Assembly: GCA_015680685.1 (NCBI GenBank)
Contig: MNCI01010765.1
Span: 62,064 to 126,063 of the forward strand
Direction: 5' to 3'
From: Gnetum montanum
Taxonomy: Eukaryota > Streptophyta > Gnetopsida > Gnetales > Gnetaceae
Length of the DNA: 64,000 nt
The notes beneath the pieces were generated by a model, which saw only the letters and a program-made list of their open reading frames with translations, did not search any database and had not been told where the DNA came from. A program made the translations under genes and the position numbers. Below are positions 10,920 through 21,519 of the stretch, piece after piece (the stretch's first letter is position 1; each line of letters begins with the position of its first letter).

Positions 10920-13900
10920 CTAGATGTAGTACCGCTTCAAGTATATATGGTTCACAGGATTTGATAACTCATTGTTGTTGATGTCTGCTAGCTTGAATGC
11001 ACCGTTGCCATACATGTCGGCCACTAAGAAAGGGCCCTCCTAGTTTGCAGAGAATTTGCCTACTGGCTCGCGAACGGCCTTGAGAACCAAATCTCCTTTC
11101 TTGATCAGACATTGTTATAGATTATGATGGTTCTTCTGCCTCTGCTTATCTTGATACTTTTCGATGGTATCAAGCGTTTGTATTTGCTTCTCCTCTACTG
11201 AGTCCAAATCCATGATCCAAGACTCGGTGTGTTGAGCATTATTTATAATCATGAAGAGGACCATCCGCAGAGAAGGAACTTGTAATTCGAGGGGTAGCAC
11301 TACCTCAGATCCATAGACTAGGCTATAGGATGTACTATCTGTAGTTGTTCTACATGTGGTACGATACGCCCATAGCACGTAGAGGATCTTTTCATGCCAT
11401 CATCTTTTGTTACTGCTGAGCATTTTCTTGAGCAAATTGATAATGACCTTATTCATTGCTTCAGCTTGACCATTCACTTGTAGGTAATAAGAAAAGGAAA
11501 AAGATTGTTTGATACCAAGGCCATCACAAAAATATTTGGTTTCCACACTGCTAAATTGTGGCCCATTGTCGGTCACGATAGTCATCAGGAGGCCAAATCT
11601 AATTACGATGTTGTCTAAAATAAAATGGCAGATCTATTGAGATGTGATCTTTCACAAAGGGATGGCTTCAACCCACTTCATAAAATATTCGATAGTGGTG
11701 ATTATGAAGCTATGTCCTACAGAAGATTTTGGTGCGATAGGCCCTATAATGTCTAATCCCCATCGTTGAAAGGGCCATGTAATCTGAGTCATGTGTAGTT
11801 CCGTAGGCAACACATGTATAAGGTTCACGTAACGCTGATATGTGTCACACATTATAACCTTTGTAAGACAATATTTTTTCATATACGACCAATAATATCC
11901 TAAGTGACGAATTTTAGTGGCCATGGCCTATGGGGCTACGTGTCCTCCGCACAATCCTTCGTGAACTTCGCCGACTATACATTATGCTTGGTCTTTGTTA
12001 ACGCAAGTAAGTAATACTCCACCGAAAGAGCATCTACAAAGAGTACTATCTCCTATGATGATGTATTGCCTAGCTCACTTGCAGATTGCATCTTTTTTTG
12101 CACGTGTTAGCTCATGTGGCGGTTCACCATGCAAGAGGTAAGTTTTAATGTTATCGTACCACTCTCGCATTCTATCCGCAAGTAGTGAAGATATTTGCAT
12201 CATCTAAATGACAGGATCTGCACACTCTGTCATTAAGACGAGACAAGTGTCAAACAGGTGTGGTGGCACATTCAATGCTAATGTAGCTAGTGCATTGGCT
12301 AGTGTGTTGTCATTTCAAGGCACGTGTTGGGCATCGGTTGCTGTGAACTGCTTTAGAAGATCTTTAGCCATATCACAGTAGGGCTGTAAGTGTGCAGCCT
12401 TGCAAGTGTAGACTCCTGTGATTTGATTTATAATGAGCATCAAATCATACCTAATTGCCAGGTGTCAAACGTCAAGCTCTCTAGCTATTAATAATCCCTA
12501 GAGGATCCCCTCGTACTCTGCCACGTTGTTCGTATAGGGGAAGATCAAGCGGTAGGCGTGTAGACATACATCCTCAGGTGACAGCGTAATGACCATGGTG
12601 GCACTGTTGCTTCTGGTGGTTGAAGCTCAGTCAAAATTTAATGTTGCTTCAAGGCCTGTTAGAAGAGGGCTTAGACTATGCACATGTTTGTCGGGAAATT
12701 CAGGCTCTATCGTTGTCTGACTGTCAATAGGTGATGTTATTAGTTGGTCGGCTATCACTTGGCCTTTCGTAGAGGATTGGCCAATGTAATGCAGATTGAA
12801 TTCTTCCGTGATAGCTTTTCAGCGAGCTATCTTACTACTGTCATATAGGTTGTGCGTAATAGCCCTAAGGATGTTGCTCTTGCAGATTATATTGACTTTG
12901 CTATGAAAGAGATAGTATCTGCACTTTTTGAGCACAAACACTAATGCTAAACAATTACATTCTACTTCATTATACCTCATTTTTTACACACATAGGGCAT
13001 AACTCAAGTAGTAGATGGGTACTTCTGACCCATCATCTCTCTTTTTGAAGAGTAATGCAACTAGGGCTACGTCTGAGGTTGTGAGGTAAATGTAGAACGG
13101 CTGATCCCTTTGTGGCAGGAATACTATTGGCAAGTGTTGAAGTTCTTGTTTCAAGCTATCAAACGCACGCTGACAATCATCTGTCCATTCAAAATTAACC
13201 CCCTTTTTAAGAAAATGTTGCATAGGGTGTAATTTATCCGTTAGTCTTGAGATGAACCGCAAGATAAACTGTAATCACCCTTGCAATCCACGTAATTGCT
13301 TGAGATTTGTAGGGGGTGTCAATTCAACAATGGCCTTGACCTTGTCAGGGTCTACTCGTATGTCAGTTTTCGATACCACAAACCCCAGCATGCGTCCGAT
13401 TTTGACTCCGAATACACACTTCTTTAGGTTGAGCCGTAGGTCGTATTTAGAGTATCTTTTAAGGACTAACTCCAGATCCTCTAAATGATCATCTGACCTT
13501 ACAGACTTAACATCTATATCGTCAACATAATCATTCAGTCTTCCTAGGAGGTAATCACTAAAGATGTACATCATAGCTCGTTGATACGTAGCTCTGACAT
13601 TTTTTAAACCAAAAGGCATCATTGTGTAACAAAAGGTCCCCCAGGGTGTCATGAATGTTGTTGTCAGCTAGTGTTATGGGTTGATGTGAATCTAGTTATA
13701 GCTTGAAAAGCCATCCATGAAGGATAAAAGTGCATGTCCAGCGGTTGTATCTACTAGTTGGTCGATACTCGGTAGCGGAAAATTGTCCTTGATTGTGGCT
13801 TTGTTCAAGTCTCGGAATTCTATTCAGATGCATATCCCTCTGGTCTTCTTAGGGAAAACTACAATATTAGATACCCAATCTGAGTAATCGACCACACAAA

Positions 13901-14414
13901 TAAAACCAACCTAGTATAGCTTAGTGATCTCATCACGTACTGCTAGCATGACTTCTGGCTTAATTTTTCGTGCTTTTTGTCTAATTGCTTTAATATGGGG
14001 ATCTAGAATTATGTTGTGTTGTATTAGCCTTGGATCTAGTCCTGACATATCTTCATATGACCATGCGAATATTGTGACATTATTCTGAAGCACCTGTTTT
14101 ATATTGTCATGTGCCTTTTGGTCTAGTAGGGAACTAACCTTAAGATTTTTGTTCTGACCTTTATGCGTAACCATAGGGACCTCGTTAAGGGGGTCTTCGG
14201 TTACATCCCCAGCCTCCAAATCTAGTGTGCGCATCGATTGTTCTGGCCAGTCTAGAGACGTTTCCAACGTGGCTATGGTTGCATCATTGAGGGCAAGGTT
14301 AGTTTCTACTAATGTGGGATGAAATTGTCTAATGATTCCCCCATGTGAGCCTATTAAGGCTAGGGGTGCAGATAAAGTTTCATCCATTTGCCAACTGTCC
14401 TGCAAAATTGCCAA
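10920..14414 (-). pseudogene. pol: pol of element 2: reverse transcriptase, RNase H, second RNase H, integrase
   Basis: The polyprotein copies element RNA into DNA and inserts it. In order on the minus strand: an N-terminal linker at 14414-13911 ending KARKIKPEV; reverse transcriptase with TPWGTFCYTMMPFGL and the catalytic YVDDI at about 13530; connection and RNase H at 13262-12760; an archaeal-type second RNase H at about 12700-12250 with TNNVAEYEG; then integrase with HEGLCGGH (zinc-binding half), first Asp in GLDIIGP near 11760, second Asp in VTDNGPQF near 11570, and Glu in GQAEAMNK near 11460. The frame closes at a TAG at 10920-10922. Stops and shifts occur near 13650-13900, 12530-12650 and 11930. 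The second integrase zinc cysteine of CDTYQRY is changed. The doubled RNase H assigns it to the Tat lineage. Catalytic residues survive, unlike in elements 1 and 3. Confidence 0.8.
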
Positions 14415-14862
14415 ATATGAAAGTAATTAGGAAAATGCTAAGTTAAATGCCATCCGTATTAACGTATGATGCTTGGTTTAGTTTGAAAAAGGTATGGTAT
14501 GAAATTACCAAGTGTGAAGAGCTAACTGAATTTTGAATACCATGAACAGCCTGTAATTAATGTGACTTGATTATGAAGTGATAAGGTGTAGTAGTTTAAG
14601 GTCGTTTCGGACCGTAATGCATGCGATATCTGTAGCAATAATACCCTGATCTTCGGGTTCCAGCTCATGTTGACACTAGCGTTTGGGCAAGTCCTGCTTT
14701 AATTGGGTATCAAGTTGGTTAGTTTTGCATATTATAAGTAGGTGGTTCTTATCGAAAACAGGTTGTTGGCTATTGCAAATTCGAATTTAGCTATCGCAGA
14801 GAGAGGGAGAAAGAGAAAAAGATAGCAGTGCGTTATTTGTGAAGGTTTATAGGACTGTAACT
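14415..14862. other. Spacer between pol of element 2 and the antisense gene
   Basis: No coding sequence on the minus strand. It holds one TTAAACTA-type box at about 14587-14620 (plus strand TAGTTTAAGGTCGTTTCGG), matching the boxes on the far side of the antisense gene. The right end looks like a plant gene promoter and leader for the plus-strand gene at 14863. Confidence 0.5.
14733..14740 (+). promoter_or_regulatory. Possible TATA box of the antisense gene
   Basis: TATAAGTA lies about 125 bases before the ATG at 14863. It is followed by a GA-rich stretch (about 14799-14826, AGAGAGAGGGAGAAAG) of the kind common in plant 5' leaders. This is the only TATA-like word suitably placed. The role is inferred. 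Confidence 0.35.
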
Positions 14863-15269
14863 ATGGCATCAAAGGTGAGAGGAAAGAATGCCAAATTGGC
14901 AAAAATTGATGAAGTACAGGGGATTCTGCAGAGTGCTTCACAGGCCTTGGTTAAATTACGAGATGTTACTCCCCTAAAGCGGTAGGCCATCCCTTACTTA
15001 CTCGTATTGCTTTCGGTGATATGCTTTCTCTTTTGTTTATTCTTTTGCATCATCTGCGTAAACTAGAGTTTTGGAATGTAGACCTCATATTAGAACAAGG
15101 GTTTAGATAGCATTATTGCGTCTATCGCCATTGTCTGAGACAAACCTTGCACTATTGCAAAGGTTTAAGCAATCTTGGCTGTATGGCTAAAGCATAATTT
15201 GTAGTTTTTCTATAGTTTTCCTAAGCATGCAACGAAATCTAGATGGTAACATGTTTATGTTCTATATAG

Positions 15270-15714
15270 CATAATGGTGAAACCTATCCTTATTTTTTGG
15301 ACATAGTCAGGGTTTTGTGTTGTATAAACCTTCCCGCAGCCAATGTTCCTCTTCCTCAGACTCGTTTGCAGGGGAAAGTAATATGGTTCCGAAAGGGTGC
15401 GCTGGAGTTTTTGCAGTTTTTGTTGCATAACTATAGCATCATCGTTTGGTCGCATTTGTTGGGTGATGTGGCTGCAACTATCTTGAAAAATTTGTTAGTT
15501 GGTTCTACACAAGGCATTCTGGCTTTCCTGACAAATGGAGCTATTGATACTGGTCCACCTCAACACTGCGAACTTAGCGGCAAAGGATTGAGGCATTTAA
15601 GTTGGATCTGGGAGATGCCCAAATTTAGCTGTTATCATGCCTATAACACTTTGTTCGTAGCCCGTCATGTCTCAACCTATTTTCATAATCCACCAGGCAT
15701 AGTGTATTACTCAG
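15270..15714 (+). pseudogene. Exon 2 of the antisense gene: FCP1/NIF-like HAD domain
   Basis: Open for about 140 codons. In this family the order is LDLNGVLC, then RPG-x-EFL-x-F, then VWS, then NTLLIDDSP-x3-NPP. Here the corresponding segments are LDIVRVLC, RKGALEFLQFLL, IIVWSHLL and NTLFVARHVSTYFHNPP. The first aspartate is kept, but its partner and the later DD are not, so phosphatase activity would be lost in this copy. The match is by eye only; there is no database comparison behind it. Confidence 0.45.
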
Positions 15715-18700
15715 GTAGGTAAGTCATTTTACTTGCGGTGATATTAATACGTTTTCTAATGTCTAAACTTGTAGAGCATAGGATAGTAATGTGCTATATG
15801 ATACAAGTTCTTCATCAATGAAAATGCGTTATTGGGCAATAATGATACATTGTCCTTGACCGAAAGGGTGATAAATGAGTTTACGTCCACTAGCAACGTA
15901 CGCGCCGGTGTCATGGGGAAAATGGCCTTTGAAATTCCTGAGTATCCTACCCGTTATTCTGATTCTTTCAAGAGTTGTCAGAACCTTGGATGGTTACATG
16001 AGGAATGGATGTTGAACCTGCCCGTTACCCTCGTGGACGTGCAAAGGAAGCTTCCTCCATTTCCTTTGCCATTCGAACCTGGTAAGGTTTCACCATTACA
16101 ATTAGTTATAGGATATTATTATTTGAAATGTTGTGTAACATTGTCTTTGCTATCTTGACTTGTGTCTTGTGTTATCAGTTAGGGAATCCCAGGAAGTTAC
16201 TATCATGATTATTGGCCATGAGGCGAATACCCTCCTCTTTCGTTATGGTGACATAAAGGAAGCACAATGCTGGCTTGGCCACGCAGTAGCCCAAGTTGCA
16301 TTAGTTACTAAGCTGCAGGAGATGAGGCTGATGCATTTGTTCCTGGCTGTAACCCTTGATGTCCCCGCAAGAGAAATGTTAACCCTGGTTAACTTCTTCA
16401 GTGAGGGGGCTGAATGTTTTTGCACGCATGTGCGTAACATGCGTGTACATTTTGACGTTGATGCTTAGCTATTTACTGACCTCTTCAGCGTCTCCTCCGA
16501 TGGTCTTCTCATAGAAGAAAAGTTGAGGAGAAGTGTCAAATGTCAGGAAGAGTTGGAGGAGTGGCTAGGGACTAAAAAGGACACGAAGGGGATTCCTTGT
16601 GAAAAGATCAAGTTAGAGGTTTCCAAGACCATTTATCCCCTCTTTTGGGCCTGGGCTTTCCCCAGAACACTCTTGCAAGGGAAGTTCTTCACCATAGAAC
16701 AGGCTTGTATCATGCAAGAGGTGATTGAGAAAGGGACCCAATTTGACTGGGCAAGCTATTTCGCTGAGGGGTTATGCACTGAAATTATTAGGCTCCACCA
16801 AAAGCTTGAGTCCCATTTCAGTGTGCACTTCATCTTTTTCATAGCTTTCCTCCAGCATTTTGCCAAATTTTTGATGGTCCAGAGGAATGGGGTCTGGGTG
16901 CTACAAGACTGAGACCAGTTATTCAAACCCTAGATCTTCCACCTCTTCAGCACTACCCGATCATAGGATCCTCTAAAGGGAATTGGGGAGTTGCTTTCTA
17001 TAACAACTAAGAATGTGGCAGCACCTTGAACACGAGGCTCTGATAGTGTAGGTGGGGCACTTCCCTCTTACACCAGTGATGTGTTACGGGGAAAGTGCCT
17101 TGCTACAGAAATAGTGGATGCTTCGATTCAGCATAAAAGGCCTCGTCTAACCGAGGCACCTGTGGAGCCGGCAGGTGGCATAGGCAAAACTGTACAAGTC
17201 AAGTTTCAGCGAAGTAAGCCTCCACCTGGTAAGCAAGAGGATATAGTAGAAGTTATGATTTTTGTTGTGTTACGTAACTTATTCAAGGTATTTTGAATTA
17301 TTTAAGTGTGTTATATGGCATGAACAGGGATACCTACAGAGCGGTTGACCCCTGAGACAGGGGTAGTGGTGTTACAGCATGGGGAAGGGGCCCTAGTTTT
17401 GGAAGAGGAGGCCCTAGTTATTAGAGTGAGTGACACACAGACCCTTGTGCACGAAGAGAGAGTGGAGGTGGAGAACATTGATGCACTTCCCACTGGGACA
17501 GGAAGAGGTAATCAGTCCATTGAAATTTTTAAGGGATTCTATTATTAGCCAAAAATTTTGACTTAATTATGCTATAGGTGAACGAGATGATTCTCCATCC
17601 ACTGTTGTAAGCAGAGTGTGGGGGGAATTCCCAGATAAATTTTCCTTTATGAAAGGTGTCCTCGGTGATATGATCGAGCACTCTAAGCGCTCGATCCCAG
17701 GGCTGGTAAGTTGTGGCTATGGTATGCTTATTTTGTTATAAGTCTACAATATTTAATTACATTTGACCTAATATTTGTCATTAGGAGCTCACCTTCAATG
17801 GGACTCTATGGAGCCCATTGACCTGGACACCACCGAGCCCTCATTGGAAGGAACAGTCATGCCATGCAACATTTATGAAGAAATGCGTAAATGTGTGTTA
17901 TGCTCGACCCACTCCCTGTGGGAGAGTCAGAATGTCAATGAAGACCTCTAGAAGAAGCTATAAAGATCAGAGAATGAAAGGATGTCTCTAACCAAAGAGG
18001 TTGGAGAATGAAGGTCGCGATGTGAATTCTTGCAAGCTTGAGGAACAGGTGAAGAGGACTAGCGGACAGCTGTCATTGACTATGCTCGCTACTGGACCGT
18101 AGTCAAAAACAGCATACAAACTAGTTGTGAATTGGTCAAGCAAAGGATGCAAATGGAGCTCTTGGCCCAGAAAAATCAGGACTAAAAGGACTTTTTTGCA
18201 AGTGTCCAAGAGTGGGGGTAGAAGCAGAAAGATCATAAGCATCTGTATGAGCGAGAAAGTATTGCTTATCATCAGCATGATCGAGATTCTACCATTGAAG
18301 CTCAATCCTTGCGATTATTCCTTGATGTCATTGGTGCATCAGAGGCCTTCGAGAAGTTCCAGGAGCAAGTGACGGTGAGCACGTCCTCGGAAAGAGAAAT
18401 TACTCTTCCCAGGGGGGAGACCACAGTCCCTACCTTCTTCCCCGAACCACCTCGGTGGACTAGCATGGAGAAAGGGAAGGTCAAGGCTGGAACTGATCTA
18501 GGGAATGGGGTTTGATCTAAGTTGATCGAAGATGAGATTATCCAACGCCTGTGGGTTAGTTTAGATCAACTCCCCTTTGCTGCAGATGTAGGACCATCAC
18601 GAGTAAGTTTGAATGTTATTGAATTTAAATTTTCTGAATTTTCCTATCATGGCTTTTTCTGATGTACTTGTTGTATGTAGTTACAAGAAATGAAATAAGA

Positions 18701-18859
18701 AGATGGACAGGATGAGGCGTGAAACACCACAAAATTTTGAGCTTAGTACTTTTTCGACAAGAAGCAAGTCACCGGGTCCCGCAGACGACCACGGCCACAT
18801 CTGTTATCAAACATGGCAACTTCAGATATCATATGCTTAATTTTCACTGAGTATGCATT

Positions 18860-19240
18860 CTCAGCGTATACGCCCAAGTCAACATTCTCAGTGTATACGC
18901 CCAGCATCCACAGCGTATACGCCCAGCGTATATGCCTGACATTCTCAGCATATACGCCCAGCGTATACGCCCGAAGTTCACAGCGTACACGCCTCACATG
19001 TACGCCCAGCAGGTACAACCAATGTATACGCCCAACATGAAATCCTTGAAGACAGCATGGAAGCAGCACTGCAGAGCAAGACTTGGTACAAGACAGCAAC
19101 CATCAGCATATACACCTAGCGTATACGCCCAGCATCCATAGCGTATATGCCCAGCGTATACACCCAGCGCATCCAGCGTATACACCCAGAGTCTATGCTC
19201 GCCTGATATAGCATATACACTTAGCGTATACACCCAGCAA
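18860..19240. repeat. GCGTATACGCCCA minisatellite in the solo LTR
   Basis: Repeated CAGCGTATACGCCCAG words, each centred on the perfect palindrome GCGTATACGC, partly decayed to GCATATAC or GTGTATAC. The LTR of element 4 carries the same array with more CG kept (63570-63980). Confidence 0.75.
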
Positions 19241-19331
19241 ATGTAACCTATTGTACACTTGTAAATTTTACACTTTTGCACCCAGTCAACACGCCACGTG
19301 TCACCCAACCCGAGTCTGACATCAAAACTTG

Positions 19332-19339
19332 TATAAAAG
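19332..19339 (+). promoter_or_regulatory. TATA box of the solo LTR
   Basis: TATAAAAG in the context CTTGTATAAAAGCCC, located after the minisatellite and before the shared R/U5 block, as in the other LTRs. Confidence 0.55.
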
Positions 19340-20129
19340 CCCAATTTTTTCACGAGATCAAGGATGGTTGAAAAAAAAATCCCAAAGCAAACAAGAGAGC
19401 AGAGACGCTGAGAACTAGAGCAAAAAATTGTATATGTTGGACAACCCTATACGCTGAGCATACAGCCTCTACACTGTGCCTACAGTGCGAACCAGCCCAC
19501 AGTCATTCCTGCATACACCGGGGCTTTTCGTCTGCCTTCTGTCCCAGTCACAACTGCATTAGACCGGTGCATTGTACTCTCATTCTGTAATGCCATTGTT
19601 ACATTTTCTTCCCAAAATTTTTTACAGTTTGAATTAATTGTTGCATGTATTCTATTTTTGCTCGTTTAAGTTTACGCTCTATTCGCATCAGTTACGCTGT
19701 TTACGCTCTGATTTACGCTTGTAACGCCGTTCATGTATAACCCAGCATATTGCACTTTGGTGTAGGTTTGGGGAAATCCTTGTCTAATCCACGTGCAAAT
19801 CACCCAAGGTACTCTTCCTTCATTCATTCCAGCTCACCCTCAGGCGAAGGTAAGGTCTTCTGTGCACGTCCTGTGATCCCACGGTCTTTGTTTCCTTCCA
19901 GCCGGAGACCGATGATTTCGGACGATACAAGGCATACGTTTAGGAAGGAGAGCGTAATGATGCAGATTGTCACCTTGGGGAGCAAGTGTTAGTGGAAGAA
20001 CCCTATGAAGATGATGTTCCTCATCAGGGAATACTTCCTAAAAGGGATGGCCCATACGAAGACGATTTGCTAGGCTTAGAGGTAGAGTTAAGGGATATGG
20101 GAGACAGTGGTGCTAGAGGGGATGCATAA

Positions 20130-20929
20130 TTATGATTACGCACGATTTTATTTATGAGATGAAACAAAGAAAATATGAATTTTGGCATGATTAATCATGA
20201 AATTTTCTTTATGTCATGTTTTTTTCTAATTTTTGTCTTTATTTATACAAAGCGTAAATAGAATTGTTGAAGGTTTTGGGTAGGTGGCATTTTTATGACT
20301 GTAGAATGGAGTTGCCAGTTTAAGGCCATTGCGGGCCATTACATAGTGTTTGCATAAAGATGGAAATTGGGTATTTTAGTTTAGGGCCATTTCGGGTGTT
20401 TGCTAGTTTAAGTCCATTGCAGGCCGTTACTAGTTTTAGGCCATTGCGGGCCATTTGCGTATGTCGGAGAATGCGATTAATAAAGGTGTAAATGTTTGCG
20501 TAATTGTACTAATGTAACTAATAAGAGTTAAGAAGCATAGATTGTGTAACTAGGGAATGTAAATGGCGTATTCGACAGAAGACATAAATATATGTATGCT
20601 AAGAAAAACTGACAGTTAAAACTGATAAGCATAAATGGCAAAATTAATGAAAGTGTAAAGATGTGTGTAAATACCACACAGGTCAATCGCTAGCCCGTAA
20701 TTATTTTTTGATAACTTTTACGTTGAGTGGTGTGTAGGGGTGAGGAGATCTATGACTTGACTCCTTCACATCATCTTCCTCTCCTTCAAATGGTAGGTCA
20801 GCCCAGGCTAGGCTCTCATTAGTCATTTCGACTTGTTCGTGAATTTGGACATGGGTTTGATCTTTGAGCATTTTGATCTCTGAACCCTATTCTTCCTCGA
20901 TGTTATTGATGATTCTAGGAGTTATTTCA
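20130..20929 (-). other. Spacer of element 2 next to protease, with TTAAACTA-type boxes
   Basis: The part at about 20310-20465 holds four degenerate copies of a unit which on the minus strand reads CCGCAATGGCCTTAAACTA-like. The rest is AT-rich with no gene. In Tat/Ogre elements this place, between protease and reverse transcriptase, is where an intron can lie. The last bases (20870-20930) still belong to the frame-shifted end of protease. Confidence 0.55.
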
Positions 20930-21505
20930 TCACCATGTATTATTACCTCTATCCCTGCATAAGGTAGATGTATCTCTTGGTGTATCGGTGATGAAACTGC
21001 CCTCAGTTGGGCTAGCCAAGACCTCCCTAGAATCAGGTTGAAGCTGGGCATTTCCTCGATGACAATAAACGTGGCGTCTACTGGGAACTAGTCTCCTACC
21101 ATGAAATTGATATGTACCATCCCTTTGACTTGAACTCATGCCCTGTTGAATGAATTTAGGCACGATGTCATCGTAGGACTGATCTGTATCCACTATAGGA
21201 TAAGGGATGACATTTGTAGCCGCACCATCATCAACGTGCACCCTCTGGATCCGATGTTGACCAACCCGGATGGTGATGAACATGGATTCTATTTTCACTT
21301 GACCTTTCTTAGGATCATCTTTGATGGATTCATCATGAAAGGTCAGTGGGGTAGGTTTAGATCGCTCAGCGGTGGGGGGAAACATGACAGCATGTATCGC
21401 TTCCTCTTCCACTGGTAAGCTTTCATCCATAGGTATGAACGTCAGCATACGGACCATAGCCTCATGGTGCTTTTGAGATATCATAAGCAAGTCATAGAGG
21501 CTCAA
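20880..21505 (-). pseudogene. pro: Aspartic protease of element 2
   Basis: The element protease cleaves the polyprotein. The frame from 21505 reads LKQKNTTLSLYDLLMISQK and then FITIRVGQHRIQRVHVDDGA, in which DDGA is the catalytic D-[STD]-G-A site (about 21240). Near 21130 a shift moves the rest into another frame, where the family ending FNLILG (about 21040) and a conserved tail HQEIHLPY follow. Element 1 has the same protein at 26532-27674 in one frame. Confidence 0.7.
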
Positions 21506-21519
21506 TGTTGTGTTCTTTT

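Larger units (their letters stand above)
18720..19929 (+). mobile_element. Solo LTR inserted in the last exon of the antisense gene
   Basis: Starts TGAAACACCAC and ends GATACA. It is flanked by AGGCG (18715-18719) and AGGCA (19930-19934), a 5-bp target duplication with one CG to CA change. There is no internal region, primer site or polypurine tract, so it is a solo LTR left by recombination. It has TATAAAAG at 19332-19339, an array of GCGTATACGCCC words (18860-19240) and the shared R/U5 block at about 19771-19815. Its 3' end closely matches the LTR of element 4 (63218 onward, opposite strand). Open frames such as the repeated YTPSVYA phrases come from the minisatellite and are not genes. Confidence 0.8.
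14863..20129 (+). pseudogene. Antisense multi-exon gene carried by element 2 between protease and reverse transcriptase
   Basis: About eight exons: 14863-14981, ~15270-15714, ~15810-16081, 16179-17228, 17328-17507, 17578-17705, ~17786-18602, and 18681-18719 plus 19935-20129 (split by a solo LTR). Introns begin GT and end AG. Junctions 3/4, 4/5 and 5/6 (phase 1) and 7/8 (phase 0) preserve the reading frame; junctions 1/2 and 6/7 do not join cleanly. Exon 2 resembles an FCP1/NIF-type HAD phosphatase: LDIVRVLC for the first motif, ALEFLQFLLHNYSIIVWS, and NTLF...NPP. The second acidic residue of motif I and the DD of the last motif are lost. Exon 4 encodes a conserved-looking segment that I do not recognise. 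Exon 7 is charged and helical. The end is acidic (PYEDDLLGLEVELRDMGDS), with stop TAA at 20127. A few in-frame stops show decay. It could be a captured cellular gene or an element-specific accessory gene. Confidence 0.55.
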
